This document shows positions 29,008 through 39,520 of a stretch of DNA of 43,697 nucleotides, one piece after another (positions within the stretch are counted from its first letter, which is position 1; the number at the start of each line of letters is the position of its first letter). Location: assembly GCA_017882805.1 (NCBI GenBank), contig JADGOT010000059.1:1-43697 (forward strand). Direction: 5' to 3'. Under the pieces are notes generated by a model. That model was given only the letters and a program-made list of their open reading frames with translations, made no database searches and was not told the origin of the DNA. Both the position numbers and the translations under genes were made by a program. The DNA is from Glaciihabitans sp. GTDB taxonomy: Bacteria; Actinomycetota; Actinomycetes; Actinomycetales; Microbacteriaceae.

Positions 29008-31497
29008 TTACAGCGAGGTCCCGATCGAGCCGACGACCGCGTCGAGCGGGGAACCGGAAGCGTCTCGCTTCGCGCCCGAGTCGGGGAGGGTTCTCGCAGA
29101 ACCATCAGCGCCAACGGCCGTCGCGGGCGCTGGACCAACCCAGGCGACGCTGAGCGCGTGTTCACCCTTGAGAAAACTGTGAGCGCGCACGCCACTGGTC
29201 GCGCGGCCTTTGCCCGGGAACTCGCCCAGCGCGGACACCTTTGCTCTACCCGGGTCCGTACCGGCCAGCACCTCAGACGAACCCGAGATCGTCACGACCA
29301 CGACTTCCTCGCCGGGTTCGACGGCGCCGAAGAAAATCGCGGTCGATTTCGCCGAGATATTCATGCCCGCCATTCCTGCTGCGGAGATCCCCTGAGGACG
29401 CACCGCAGCGGCGGCGAAATGCAGGAGTTGGGCATCCGCCGTCACAAATACAAGGTCGTCGCTCTCGGGGCCCTGCGAAACTCCGATCACCTCGTCACCG
29501 GTCTTCAGCGAAATGATCTCAAAGTCCGGTTTTGACGGGAGCCCGGGCGAGACCCGTTTGACGACGCCCTGCGCGGTTCCCAGGGCGATCGGTACGTCCG
29601 ACGAGAGTGAGACCAGGCCGAGCACGCGCTCCTTCTTGTTCGGGAGCGCCAGATAGTCGGCGATGCGAGCACCTGCGGCAAGTTGCACCGAGTTGGCGGG
29701 TACGGACGGCAGGTCGACGGCGGTGAAGCGGATCAGCCTACCTAGTGACGTCACGGCACCAATTTCGGCACGGCTGGTCGTATCGACGGTGGACCGAATC
29801 GCGTCATGCTTGCTGCGACGCTTTGCTGCAGGCAGCTCGGTACCGTCGTCGGGCAGGTCCACCCGTATCGCGCGGCCGGTCGTGGACAGGTAGACCCGAC
29901 AGGGCGTGTCGGCGATCTCGAGGTCTGGTGCCGCCGCCTTTGCCGATCGAGACGTCGTTGTGGCAATGGACGGTCGAGCCTCGGTCAGCAATGTGCGTCG
30001 CGGGGTTCCGAACTTCTCTGCCGTCGCCTCGAGCTCATCGGAGACAACCCTGCGAATGCGAGCCGGGTCGGACAGGATTGCCTCGAGCTCCTCGATCTCG
30101 CGATGTAGCTGGTCGCGTTCGGTCTCGAGCTCGATTCGGCTAAAGCGTGTGAGCCGTCGCAGTCGAAGTTCGAGGATGTACTCCGCCTGCACCACGCTGA
30201 GATCGAACACCTCAACGAGCCGGGCGCGGGCCGCCTCGCTGTCGTCAGACGTTCGGATGACCTGAATGACCTCGTCGATGTCGAGGATCGCCACCAGCAG
30301 TCCCTCAACGAGATGCAGGCGTTCCCGGCGGCGTTCAAGCCGGTACTGGCTGCGTCGCGTGACGACCGAGAGCCGATGTGCAACGTAGACCTGCAACAGT
30401 TCTTTGAGCCCGAGTGTGCGCGGACCGCCGTCGACGAGAGCCACGTTGTTGATATTGAAGCTGTCTTCGAGCGGTGTGAGGCTGAAGAGCTGCTCGAGGA
30501 CGGCATCGGGACTGAACCCGGTCTTGATGCCGATGACCAGTCGCAAGCCGTGCTTTCGATCAGTGAGGTCCGTGACATCCGAGATGCCGTTGATCTTCTT
30601 TGAGTTGACGCCATCTTTGATCTTCTCGATCACGCGCTCCGGGCCGACGAGATAGGGGAGCTCGGTGACAACCAGGCCGGTCTTGCGGGCGGAAATTGCT
30701 TCGACGGCGACCTTCGCGCGGGTCTTAAATGCTCCGCGTCCGGTCGAATACGCATCGCGGATGCCGGCCAGACCAATAATCGTGCCGCCCGTGGGCAGGT
30801 CGGGCCCAGGAACGAACTCCATGAGTTCGTCGAGCGACGCGTCGGGGTTGTCGAGCAGGTGCCGTGCTGCGCCAATGACTTCGATCAGGTTGTGGGGCGC
30901 CATGTTGGTCGCCATGCCGACGGCGATACCGCTTGCTCCATTGACCAGCAGGTTCGGGAACGCGGCCGGAAGCACCTCTGGCTGTGTGAACTGGTTGTCG
31001 TAGTTGGGTACGAAATTGACGACGTCTTCGTCGAGTCCTTCTGTCATGGCAAGAGCGGCGCCGTCCAGTCGAACTTCGGTATATCGGGGAGCTGCGGGGC
31101 CGTCGTCGAGCGAACCGAAGTTGCCGTGACCGTCGATCAGAGGCACGCGCAGCATGAAGTCCTGGGTGAGGCGCACCATCGCGTCATAGATCGAGGCGTC
31201 GCCGTGCGGGTGGAGCTTGCCCATCACATCGCCAACGACACGACTCGACTTCACATGGCCGCGATCGGGCCGCAGGCCCATCTCGGTCATTTGATACAGG
31301 ATGCGACGCTGGACCGGCTTCAAGCCGTCTCGCGCATCGGGGAGCGCGCGTGAGTAGATGACCGAATAGGCATATTCAAGGAACGAGCCCTGCATCTCGG
31401 CCGAGACATCGACATCCTCGATGCGCTCGCCCGGTGCCTCCGCGGTAACACCGCTCAAATTGGAACCGTCAGAAACAGGGGTAGGAGGAGTAGCCAT
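29008..31497 (-). CDS. parC: DNA topoisomerase IV subunit A
   Basis: SFLEYAYSVIYSRALPDARDGLKPVQRRILYQM, GDVMGKLHPHGDASIYDAMVRL, catalytic AAPRYTE. Confidence 0.95.
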   Translation of the reverse strand: MATPPTPVSDGSNLSGVTAEAPGERIEDVDVSAEMQGSFLEYAYSVIYSRALPDARDGLKPVQRRILYQMTEMGLRPDRGHVKSSRVVGDVMGKLHPHGDASIYDAMVRLTQDFMLRVPLIDGHGNFGSLDDGPAAPRYTEVRLDGAALAMTEGLDEDVVNFVPNYDNQFTQPEVLPAAFPNLLVNGASGIAVGMATNMAPHNLIEVIGAARHLLDNPDASLDELMEFVPGPDLPTGGTIIGLAGIRDAYSTGRGAFKTRAKVAVEAISARKTGLVVTELPYLVGPERVIEKIKDGVNSKKINGISDVTDLTDRKHGLRLVIGIKTGFSPDAVLEQLFSLTPLEDSFNINNVALVDGGPRTLGLKELLQVYVAHRLSVVTRRSQYRLERRRERLHLVEGLLVAILDIDEVIQVIRTSDDSEAARARLVEVFDLSVVQAEYILELRLRRLTRFSRIELETERDQLHREIEELEAILSDPARIRRVVSDELEATAEKFGTPRRTLLTEARPSIATTTSRSAKAAAPDLEIADTPCRVYLSTTGRAIRVDLPDDGTELPAAKRRSKHDAIRSTVDTTSRAEIGAVTSLGRLIRFTAVDLPSVPANSVQLAAGARIADYLALPNKKERVLGLVSLSSDVPIALGTAQGVVKRVSPGLPSKPDFEIISLKTGDEVIGVSQGPESDDLVFVTADAQLLHFAAAAVRPQGISAAGMAGMNISAKSTAIFFGAVEPGEEVVVVTISGSSEVLAGTDPGRAKVSALGEFPGKGRATSGVRAHSFLKGEHALSVAWVGPAPATAVGADGSARTLPDSGAKRDASGSPLDAVVGSIGTSL

Positions 31498-31509
31498 AAG
31501 ATTGCCCCC

Positions 31510-32640
31510 ATGTTACCGGCGCCCACTGTCGACCGGATTAGCCTTGCCGACGTTTTGCCGAGTTGCCTGCATAGCTTGCGCGCCGAGGACAATCGGTGTG
31601 GCCTTGCGCAGTCAAATCGCATCGTGCTCGTGCTCGTCGACGGTCTCGGAGCCGCCGCCTTGCGCGGCCGCGCGGGACACGCACGAGCGCTGAGCGCAGC
31701 ATCCGGATCGCCGATCGATACTGTGTTTCCGACTACCACCGCGGCAGCGTTGGCCTCGCTCACAACGGGCGAGTTGCCGGGGCAGCACGGCCTTGTGGGG
31801 TACTCGGTTCTCGACGCGGCGAATGACCGGATCGTCAACCAGCTGAGTGGGTGGGATGACCGCCTCGACCCGTTGACCTGGCAACGAGAACCAACGGTTT
31901 TCGAGCGCGCGGTGGCGGACGGGTTCTCTGCCGTCGTGGTGGGACCGGCGCGCTATGCGGGGAGCGGCTTCACGCGCGCCGTTCTGCGGGGCGCAGAATA
32001 TCGCTCCGCCGCATCCGTCGCCGATCGTTTCGCCGTCGCCGCATCATGGCTCCGCGAGTCGGGGCCGTCGGGCATCCTCTACCTCTACATACCCGAACTC
32101 GACTCGGTCGCGCACGCCCTGGGCTGGGAGTCGCCCGAGTGGACCGAGCGCCTCGAAGAGGTCGACAGCGAGGTGCGGAAGCTTGCCGCGAAACTAGCCG
32201 CCACCGACGGGATGCTGGTCACGGCCGACCACGGGATAGTGGATGTTCCGCCGCGCTCGCACGTTCTGATCGATACCGCGCCAGACCTTGTGGCGGGTAT
32301 CCGGTTCGTGGCGGGTGAACCGCGCTGCCTGCAGTTGCATTTCGAACCGGACCTGTCAGAGACGCATGCGGATGTGCTGGTCGCGCGGTGGCGAGAATCC
32401 GAGTCCGATCGCTCGTGGGTAGCTACTCGAGCCGAGGCGATTTCGGCGGGCTGGTTTGGTGAGGTTTCGCCTGAGGTGGCGCCGCGGATCGGCGACCTGC
32501 TGGTCGCGGCACGAAAGAACATCGCGTACTACGACGGTCGAACGGCGAAGTCGACGTCGCTGGCCATGATCGGCCAGCATGGCTCGTGGTCGCCCGCGGA
32601 GCTGCAGATCCCGCTGCTGCGCTTCGGAGCCTTGAACTAG
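31510..32640 (+). CDS. Alkaline phosphatase superfamily / nucleotide pyrophosphatase-phosphodiesterase
   Basis: IVLVLVDGLGAAALRGRAGH, DTVFPTTTAAALASLTTGELPGQHGLVGY, VTADHGIVDV. Confidence 0.9.
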   Translation: MLPAPTVDRISLADVLPSCLHSLRAEDNRCGLAQSNRIVLVLVDGLGAAALRGRAGHARALSAASGSPIDTVFPTTTAAALASLTTGELPGQHGLVGYSVLDAANDRIVNQLSGWDDRLDPLTWQREPTVFERAVADGFSAVVVGPARYAGSGFTRAVLRGAEYRSAASVADRFAVAASWLRESGPSGILYLYIPELDSVAHALGWESPEWTERLEEVDSEVRKLAAKLAATDGMLVTADHGIVDVPPRSHVLIDTAPDLVAGIRFVAGEPRCLQLHFEPDLSETHADVLVARWRESESDRSWVATRAEAISAGWFGEVSPEVAPRIGDLLVAARKNIAYYDGRTAKSTSLAMIGQHGSWSPAELQIPLLRFGALN

Positions 32641-32657
32641 CCAGCTACCTCAGCGAG

Positions 32658-33722
32658 CTATGCCAGGTCGTCGTCGGGGCGTGCGCCGAAGACGATCTCG
32701 TCCCAACTCGGCATGGCCTGGCGACCCTTTCGAACGCGGGGTTGACCGCCTGTGTTGCGTGCAGTCGGCTGACTACCGGTGTTCCGAGCCGCAGGAGCTT
32801 CCTCGGCCGGGGGCTCGACGGCAGTCTCGACGATCCGCATCGCGGGCGCGGGCTGGCCTTGATCACCGGCAACCGGTGGAGCAAAGGGGGAGATCGACTC
32901 GTCGAAGGGCTCGTCGTCATACGAAGCTGCTTCCCGCTCACCGCGGCGGCGGCGAAGGGCGTCGAGCAGATCGGCGGTCTGGTTCATCTCGGACCCGGTG
33001 TCGGGAAGCGGCTTCGTGACGTTACGGGTTGCGGCCTCAAGCTGAGCACGCGCCTCAGGCGCATCGGCTTCGCCGAGGTCAAACGCGCCGCTATCGAAGC
33101 GACTCGCATCCTGTGGGCGCTCCTCCTGGTGTACGGCGCGAAGGCGGGGAATGAGGGTGCCGGTGGCGTCACCCTGCTGTGACAGCGTGATCGCCTCGTT
33201 GTTCATGGGGTCGAGCGCCTGTTTCTTCGGATCGAAGTGCCAGCGCGCGTCGTGATCGATCTGCTGGGCGGCAAACGACAGTTTCACGATCCACCCGGAA
33301 GCCGCATCTTTCCAGCTCGCCCAACGCTCGCCGGTCGCTCCGAGGTCCTGCAGTCGAGAGCGAATGGCCATGCCGAAGGTCACCCCCTGCGCGAGCGGGT
33401 CGGTCTCGAGCGCGGTGTGGACGGGGACGCTGAGGGCGCTGGTCACGACGAATTCGCGCTCGGCGAGCACCGGTCCCTCGAATCGCTGGATGTGATCCAG
33501 CGGCGCCCCTGTAATGGCCGCGACGTCCTCGGCAGACATTCCGGATCGGATGTACGCCTGAATATCGCGGGGTGCGAGCCGTGCACCAATACTCGGATCG
33601 GGGGTCACCTGACGAAGCTTTAGTTGCAGTACATCGTCAACGGGTAGGCGGTACCTGGTGCCGTCGTCGTCAGAGACGAGGAGCGCGCCGTCTTCCGTTC
33701 CGATTACGCGTAGGTCTTGCAT
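32658..33722 (-). CDS. sepH: Septation protein SepH (DUF3071)
   Basis: MQDLRVIGTEDGALLVSDDDGTRYRLPVDD, LAPRDIQAYIRSGMSAEDVAAITG, ASWKDAASGWIVKLSF. Confidence 0.92.
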   Translation of the reverse strand: MQDLRVIGTEDGALLVSDDDGTRYRLPVDDVLQLKLRQVTPDPSIGARLAPRDIQAYIRSGMSAEDVAAITGAPLDHIQRFEGPVLAEREFVVTSALSVPVHTALETDPLAQGVTFGMAIRSRLQDLGATGERWASWKDAASGWIVKLSFAAQQIDHDARWHFDPKKQALDPMNNEAITLSQQGDATGTLIPRLRAVHQEERPQDASRFDSGAFDLGEADAPEARAQLEAATRNVTKPLPDTGSEMNQTADLLDALRRRRGEREAASYDDEPFDESISPFAPPVAGDQGQPAPAMRIVETAVEPPAEEAPAARNTGSQPTARNTGGQPRVRKGRQAMPSWDEIVFGARPDDDLA

Positions 33723-33827
33723 AGTGAAAAGCCCTCCGGCCGCCTGTGATTCTGGTCAAGAATGACACGCAATAGGCATGAATCCGGGGAATAGACCGGG
33801 CGTGCCGCGAGTTACATCAGCGCACAG

Positions 33828-33856
33828 ATAGCAACCCCCACCCTGCGGTTTGCTAT
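33828..33856. repeat. Inverted repeat between divergent sepH and DUF4193 genes
   Basis: ATAGCAA (33828-33834) and TTGCTAT (33850-33856). Confidence 0.5.
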
Positions 33857-33924
33857 TCGGTCGCCATTCATGCAAACTGTGGCCGCCGATTGGGAACATT
33901 TAGGCACAGAAGAAGTGGATGGGC

Positions 33925-34218
33925 ATGGCAACCGATTACGACGCACCTCGCAAGACCGACGATGATTCCGACAGCATCGAGGCCCTCAAGGAGCGCGTCC
34001 CGGACAAGATGTCCGGGCAGGTCGATGTAGACGACGCTGACAACCCCGGCAGCTTCGAGCTCGCGGGTCAGGATCTCTCCGACCTTGACCTCGATGTGGT
34101 AGTTCTCCCGCCACAGGCGGATGAGTTCACCTGCGTGAATTGCTTCCTCGTGAAGCACCGCTCACAGCTTGATCACGACACCAAGCTGGGCCCGATCTGC
34201 GCTGAGTGTGCGGCCTAG
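33925..34218 (+). CDS. DUF4193 family protein
   Basis: MATDYDAPRKTDDDSDSIEALKE...DEFTCVNCFLVKHRSQL...ICAECAA. Confidence 0.92.
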   Translation: MATDYDAPRKTDDDSDSIEALKERVPDKMSGQVDVDDADNPGSFELAGQDLSDLDLDVVVLPPQADEFTCVNCFLVKHRSQLDHDTKLGPICAECAA

Positions 34219-34661
34219 GCTTTCGATTTCGCTTGTTTTAGCGCCGCAATCAGGTCGTTTGGGTGTCTCGTCGAGACGAGCCAGTATGGCGTCGGATCGC
34301 TCGAGTCCAGCACGTCGACCCTGACGACCGGTGAGATCCAGCCGCGGATGACCAGCCAGGCGCGGGCATCCAGTTTGGGTCCGCGCTGCTGTGTTGCCTC
34401 GTTCCCGGCGAAACCCGTCGCGTCGCCGACGTTGGGCAGGGGCAGGCGCGCGCGCCCCGCAAGGAGTGCGGCATCCGTCACTTCGATCCATGGCGAGCTG
34501 ATGATGAGCAGTATCACGCACGCCGCGTAGAGCACCGCTGCGCAGACCACGCCCAGCGTGAAGTTGATCGGCAGGAATACCAGCAAGCTCGCGGGGATGA
34601 CCAGAGCGGTGATCACGAAGATCATGGGTCCGGGAAGTAACCGCTCGCGGTATATCGACAT
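34215..34661 (-). CDS. DUF3093 family membrane protein
   Basis: YRERLLPGPMIFVITALVIPASLLVFLPINF, RAWLVIRGWISPVVRVDVLDSSDPTPYWLVSTRHPNDLIAAL. Confidence 0.88.
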   Translation of the reverse strand: MSIYRERLLPGPMIFVITALVIPASLLVFLPINFTLGVVCAAVLYAACVILLIISSPWIEVTDAALLAGRARLPLPNVGDATGFAGNEATQQRGPKLDARAWLVIRGWISPVVRVDVLDSSDPTPYWLVSTRHPNDLIAALKQAKSKA

Positions 34662-34699
34662 GGCTCTATTTCATCATTCATCTGCACTAGCCTCGACAG

Positions 34700-35179
34700 G
34701 TGGCTGAAGTGATCGAAGTTCTGATCGGCTCTGGGCAGATCCCTGAGTATTCGCACCCCGGAGACGCTGGCGCCGACCTGCACTCGGCAGAGGCGGTTGA
34801 GCTCGCTCCGGGCGCTCGCGCGACCGTGGGGACCGGAGTGTCGATCGCTCTTCCCGACGGGTATGTCGGTTTTGTGGTTCCGCGCAGCGGACTCGCGTCC
34901 AAGCACGGCATCACGATCGTCAACAGCCCGGGAACAGTAGATGCCGGCTACCGAGGCGAGATTCGGGTGACACTGTTGAATACCGACCTGTCGGCGGGAT
35001 ACTCAATAGCGATCGGAGATCGAATCGCTCAGTTAATCGTTCAGCCCGTGACCCGAGCCCGTTTCATCCAGGTCGATCGACTGCCTGGGAGCGAACGGGG
35101 CGAATCGGGTTTTGGATCCACCGGATATTCGACACCGTCGAACGCAATTGGAGATGCGACAAATGGAGCGCAAGCGTGA
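34700..35179 (+). CDS. dut: dUTP diphosphatase
   Basis: HPGDAGADLHSAE, VPRSGLASKHGITIVNSPGTVDAGYRGEI, GESGFGSTGY; GTG start. Confidence 0.96.
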   Translation: MAEVIEVLIGSGQIPEYSHPGDAGADLHSAEAVELAPGARATVGTGVSIALPDGYVGFVVPRSGLASKHGITIVNSPGTVDAGYRGEIRVTLLNTDLSAGYSIAIGDRIAQLIVQPVTRARFIQVDRLPGSERGESGFGSTGYSTPSNAIGDATNGAQA

Positions 35180-35778
35180 GTGATGCCACCGGATACGATG
35201 CGACACCGGAGGAGCCCAAGTCGGCCCCGGCGGACCGCTCCACCCATGGCCCCCTCGATGAGAGTGAGGCCAACGCCGTCCGACCGTACGTAGACCTCGG
35301 CGGTGTGAAGATCGTGCCACGAGCCGACCTTCAGCTGCGGCTCGAGGTCGAGGATGGCACGCAGCGCATTGTCGCTGTCGCAATGGACTACTTCGGCTCC
35401 ACATTGCAGGTGCAGCCGTTCGCGGCGCCCCGAACGAGTGGACTGTGGGCGGAGATCCGCGGCCAGATCGTCGATCAGATTCAAAAGCAGGGCGGTACGA
35501 CACGCATTGCCGATGGTCCGTTCGGACCTGAGGTGCTCGCCCAGATCCCGGCAACGGTGGCAGGCGAGACCGGCGCCCGTCTGGTCCGCTTCGTCGGAGT
35601 GGATGGTCCGCGCTGGTTCCTTCGGGGCGTGATCTCCGGCGACGCTGCCGTCAACCCGGAGGCGGCTTCACACGTTGAGGATCTGTTCCGCAGTGTCGTT
35701 GTCGTGCGTGGCAATACCCCGATGCCGCCTCGCGACCTCATTCCACTAAACATGCCCGCCAACGCTGGGGATGTCTAA
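35176..35778 (+). CDS. DUF3710 family protein
   Basis: RPYVDLGGVKIVPRADLQLRLEVEDGTQRIVAV, QPFAAPRTSGLWAEIR. Confidence 0.9.
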   Translation: MSDATGYDATPEEPKSAPADRSTHGPLDESEANAVRPYVDLGGVKIVPRADLQLRLEVEDGTQRIVAVAMDYFGSTLQVQPFAAPRTSGLWAEIRGQIVDQIQKQGGTTRIADGPFGPEVLAQIPATVAGETGARLVRFVGVDGPRWFLRGVISGDAAVNPEAASHVEDLFRSVVVVRGNTPMPPRDLIPLNMPANAGDV

Positions 35779-36535
35779 GGTCATGCCGCCACAGAAGCCG
35801 GCCGCGGACGCCGGCGAGAATGAGCCAACACCAACTTTTTCCGAGTCACTTGCCGCAGCGGCCAAGCAGAGCGGTCTGGGCCAGCTCGCGCCGGGGGAGA
35901 CGCCGAGTGTCCGTGTGCTCTTGGGCGCCATCGGCGGCGTTCGCGGAATTATCGAGTCGATCATTCCGGGAATTGCCTTTCTCGCGATTTATCTGCCGAC
36001 ACACAACTTGCTGATTGCGGTTCTGGTCCCCGCTTTTATTGCCCTTCTGCTCGTCGTGATCCGGGCGGGCGCAAAGTCGTCAATGTCAAGCGCGGTCACC
36101 GGTGCTGTCCTGCTGGCGATCACGGCCGTCTTAACGCTGATCACTGGTCGAGCGGTGAACAACTTTGTTCCGGGCATCCTGATCAACGCCGTCGGCTTCG
36201 TGGTCATGCTCACCAGCATCCTCGTGCGCTGGCCCCTCGTAGGCGTAATTGTGGGGCTGCTCTTTGGTGACGTGGATGGGTGGCGAAAGGACGCCGCTAA
36301 GCGGCGAATTCTGACGATCGCGACCTGGCTGTGGGTCGGCTTGTTCGCGATTCGACTGGCGATCGAGGTCCCGCTCTATTTCGCCGACAATGTGACGGCT
36401 CTGGGCGTCGTGCGCCTCGTTACGAGTGTTCCGTTGTACGCCGTTTGTCTCTGGGGCACCTGGCTTCTGGTGCGCGGTGTCTACGCTGGAGATAGCACGA
36501 TGGACGACCCGTCCGCGGATTCCGAGACCGACTGA
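35771..36535 (+). CDS. DUF3159 family membrane protein
   Basis: LLGAIGGVRGIIESIIPGIAFLAIYLPT, RWPLVGVIVGLLFGDVDGWRKDAAKRRILTIATWLWVGLFAIRLAIEVPLYFA. Confidence 0.9.
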   Translation: MSKVMPPQKPAADAGENEPTPTFSESLAAAAKQSGLGQLAPGETPSVRVLLGAIGGVRGIIESIIPGIAFLAIYLPTHNLLIAVLVPAFIALLLVVIRAGAKSSMSSAVTGAVLLAITAVLTLITGRAVNNFVPGILINAVGFVVMLTSILVRWPLVGVIVGLLFGDVDGWRKDAAKRRILTIATWLWVGLFAIRLAIEVPLYFADNVTALGVVRLVTSVPLYAVCLWGTWLLVRGVYAGDSTMDDPSADSETD

Positions 36536-36572
36536 TTTGGGTCGTCTCGGCTGCTGCGAGTGGTGCTAGATT

Positions 36573-36590
36573 TATCTTGATATCAAGATA
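36573..36590. promoter_or_regulatory. Perfect 18-bp palindrome upstream of acnA, putative MarR-family (TamR-like) operator
   Basis: TATCTTGATATCAAGATA equals its own reverse complement; 53 nt before the acnA start codon. Confidence 0.7.
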
Positions 36591-36643
36591 CTTTTGTCAG
36601 TATCGAGTTCGGCCAATAGAAATAAGTACGGTGGGAGACGGCA

Positions 36644-39463
36644 ATGGCGGCAGTCAATAGCTTCGGCGCAAAAGACACTCTGACGGTGGGCTCGACGGAC
36701 TACGAGGTGTTCCGCGTCGACAAGGTCGCCGGTTACGCGAACCTTCCGTTCAGCCTGAAGGTGCTGCTGGAGAACCTGCTGCGCACTGAAGACGGCGCCA
36801 ACGTCACCAAATCGCAGATCGAAGCGATCGGTGCGTGGGTTCCCGAGGCCGAGCCGGATACGGAGATTCAGTTCACCCCTGCCCGAGTGATCATGCAGGA
36901 CTTTACGGGCGTCCCGTGCATCGTCGACCTCGCCACCATGCGTGAGGCCGTTGCCGAGCTCGGGGGAGACCCCACCAAGATCAACCCGCTCGCCCCCGCT
37001 GAATTGGTCATCGACCATTCGGTGATCGCCGACCTCTTCGGTACCCCGAACGCCTTCGAGCGCAACGTAGAGATCGAGTACGAGCGCAACGGCGAGCGAT
37101 ACCAGTTCCTGCGGTGGGGCCAGACTGCGTTTGAAGACTTCAAGGTTGTTCCGCCCGGAACGGGCATCGTGCACCAGGTCAACATCGAGTACCTCGCGCG
37201 TGTGACGTACACCCGCACCGTCGGCGGTGTACTGCAGGCCTATCCCGACACGCTCGTCGGAACCGACTCGCACACCACAATGGTGAACGGCCTGGGTGTG
37301 CTCGGCTGGGGTGTCGGTGGCATCGAGGCTGAGGCGGCCATGCTGGGTCAGCCCGTGTCGATGCTCATCCCCAAGGTGGTCGGCTTCAAGCTCTCTGGTT
37401 TGATCCCCACCGGTGTTACCGCGACCGACGTCGTTCTGACGATTACGCAGGCGCTGCGCAAGCACGGCGTGGTCGGCAAGTTTGTCGAGTTCTACGGGGA
37501 GGGCGTCGCGGCCGTGCCGCTCGCGAATCGCGCAACGATCGGAAACATGAGCCCAGAATTTGGTTCCACCGCGGCGATGTTCCCGATCGATGACGTCACA
37601 CTCGACTACCTGCGCCTCACGGGTCGCAGCGAGGAGCAGGTCAATCTCGTCGAGGCTTACGCCAAGCTGCAGACGCTCTGGCACGATGCCTCGCGGGAGC
37701 CGGTCTTTAGCGAATACCTCGAACTGGACCTCTCGACGGTTGTTCCGTCGATTGCGGGGCCGAAGCGCCCGCAGGACCGCGTCGAACTCAGCAACGCCAA
37801 GAGCCAGTTTGAGATCGACCTGGCTTCCTACGCGAGCGACGACGACCTGTCTCGGGTAGATGCCTCGCTTGAGGGTTCCTTCCCCGCGTCCGACCCGAGC
37901 GGCTTCACTTCACAGGATGAGTCGAGCGCCCATGAGCGTTCGTACACTCATTCAGCTAACGCCCCCAAGTCGGCATCCCACCCGACCGAGGTCGTGCTGG
38001 AGAGCGGCGAGGGGTTCATCCTCGACCACGGCGCCGTCGCGATCGCGGCAATCACGTCCTGCACGAACACGTCGAACCCGTCGGTCATGCTGGCGGCAGG
38101 CCTCCTGGCCCGCAACGCGAGCAAGAAGGGCCTTAAGTCGAAGCCGTGGGTCAAGACCACGCTGGCGCCCGGCTCGAAGGTCGTCACCGACTACTACGAG
38201 AAGGCGGGACTAACCGGCTATCTCGAGGATCTGGGCTTCTATACCGTCGGGTACGGCTGCACGACGTGCATCGGGAACTCCGGACCACTCATCGATGAGA
38301 TCTCAGCCGCGGTCAACCAGAACGACCTCGCAGTTACCGCTGTACTCTCGGGCAACCGCAACTTTGAGGGTCGAATCAACCCGGACGTGAAGATGAACTA
38401 CCTCGCGTCGCCGCCGCTGGTCATCGCCTACGCCTTGGCCGGTTCGATGAACTTCGACTTCGAGAACGACGCACTGGGCGTTGGCTCGGACGGCAATGAC
38501 GTATTCCTCGCGGACATCTGGCCAGACGCTGCGGAAGTGCAGGCCACGATTGACTCGTCCATCGACACGGGGATGTTCACGCACGAGTACGCGGGTGTTT
38601 TCGATGGGGACGAGCGCTGGCGCTCGCTCCCGACACCGACCGGTGCAACGTTCGAATGGGACGAGAAGTCGACCTACGTGCGCAAGCCCCCGTACTTCGA
38701 CGGCATGACCATCGAGACGACGCCCGTCGCAAGCATCACGGGCGCTCGCGTGCTCGCGAAGCTCGGCGACTCGGTGACAACCGACCACATCAGCCCCGCG
38801 GGCAACATCAAGGCGGACAGCCCGGCCGGCCACTACCTGGATGCGCACGGCGTCGACCGTAAGGACTACAACTCCTACGGGTCGCGCCGCGGCAATCACG
38901 AGGTCATGATTCGCGGAACGTTCGCGAACATCCGACTGAAGAACCAGCTGTTGGACGGTGTCGAGGGTGGTTACACTCGCGACTTCACCAGGGCGGATGG
39001 CCCGCAGTCGTTCATCTACGACGCCAGCGAGAATTACATCGCGGCGGGAATTCCACTCGTAATCTTCGGTGGCAAGGAGTACGGGTCCGGATCATCCCGC
39101 GACTGGGCAGCAAAGGGCACGAGCCTGCTGGGCGTCAAGGCGGTCATCAGCGAGAGCTTCGAGCGCATCCACCGCTCCAACCTCATCGGCATGGGCGTTC
39201 TACCACTGCAGTTCCCCGCTGGCGAGACGGCAGAGTCGCTTGGGCTGGACGGCACCGAGGTCGTCGATATTACGGGCGTTGAGGAACTCAACGAGGGCCG
39301 CACTCCGAAGACCCTCCACGTGGTGGCGAAGCCAAGCGAGAATTCGCCGGCGGGCAAGAAGGACGTCGAATTCGACGCCGTCCTGCGCATCGACACCCCC
39401 GGTGAGGCCGACTACTACCGCAACGGCGGAATCCTCCAGTACGTCCTCCGTTCCTTGGTATGA
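36644..39463 (+). CDS. acnA: Aconitate hydratase
   Basis: [77 protein letters not shown]. Confidence 0.98.
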   Translation: MAAVNSFGAKDTLTVGSTDYEVFRVDKVAGYANLPFSLKVLLENLLRTEDGANVTKSQIEAIGAWVPEAEPDTEIQFTPARVIMQDFTGVPCIVDLATMREAVAELGGDPTKINPLAPAELVIDHSVIADLFGTPNAFERNVEIEYERNGERYQFLRWGQTAFEDFKVVPPGTGIVHQVNIEYLARVTYTRTVGGVLQAYPDTLVGTDSHTTMVNGLGVLGWGVGGIEAEAAMLGQPVSMLIPKVVGFKLSGLIPTGVTATDVVLTITQALRKHGVVGKFVEFYGEGVAAVPLANRATIGNMSPEFGSTAAMFPIDDVTLDYLRLTGRSEEQVNLVEAYAKLQTLWHDASREPVFSEYLELDLSTVVPSIAGPKRPQDRVELSNAKSQFEIDLASYASDDDLSRVDASLEGSFPASDPSGFTSQDESSAHERSYTHSANAPKSASHPTEVVLESGEGFILDHGAVAIAAITSCTNTSNPSVMLAAGLLARNASKKGLKSKPWVKTTLAPGSKVVTDYYEKAGLTGYLEDLGFYTVGYGCTTCIGNSGPLIDEISAAVNQNDLAVTAVLSGNRNFEGRINPDVKMNYLASPPLVIAYALAGSMNFDFENDALGVGSDGNDVFLADIWPDAAEVQATIDSSIDTGMFTHEYAGVFDGDERWRSLPTPTGATFEWDEKSTYVRKPPYFDGMTIETTPVASITGARVLAKLGDSVTTDHISPAGNIKADSPAGHYLDAHGVDRKDYNSYGSRRGNHEVMIRGTFANIRLKNQLLDGVEGGYTRDFTRADGPQSFIYDASENYIAAGIPLVIFGGKEYGSGSSRDWAAKGTSLLGVKAVISESFERIHRSNLIGMGVLPLQFPAGETAESLGLDGTEVVDITGVEELNEGRTPKTLHVVAKPSENSPAGKKDVEFDAVLRIDTPGEADYYRNGGILQYVLRSLV

Positions 39464-39520
39464 GCTGTGACGCGCGTCAAGCCCCGCGGTTTAGCGCGCC
39501 CGAAAGCGTAGGCTGTTTTT

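Noticed and set aside
32903-32922. GACTCGTCGAAGGGC resembling half of the REP-like element
   Set aside because: Loop and left arm do not match and no hairpin forms; explained by SepH coding (EPFDES).
36572-37684. Minus-strand 370-aa ORF over acnA start
   Set aside because: Antisense to the unmistakable aconitase gene and its promoter palindrome.
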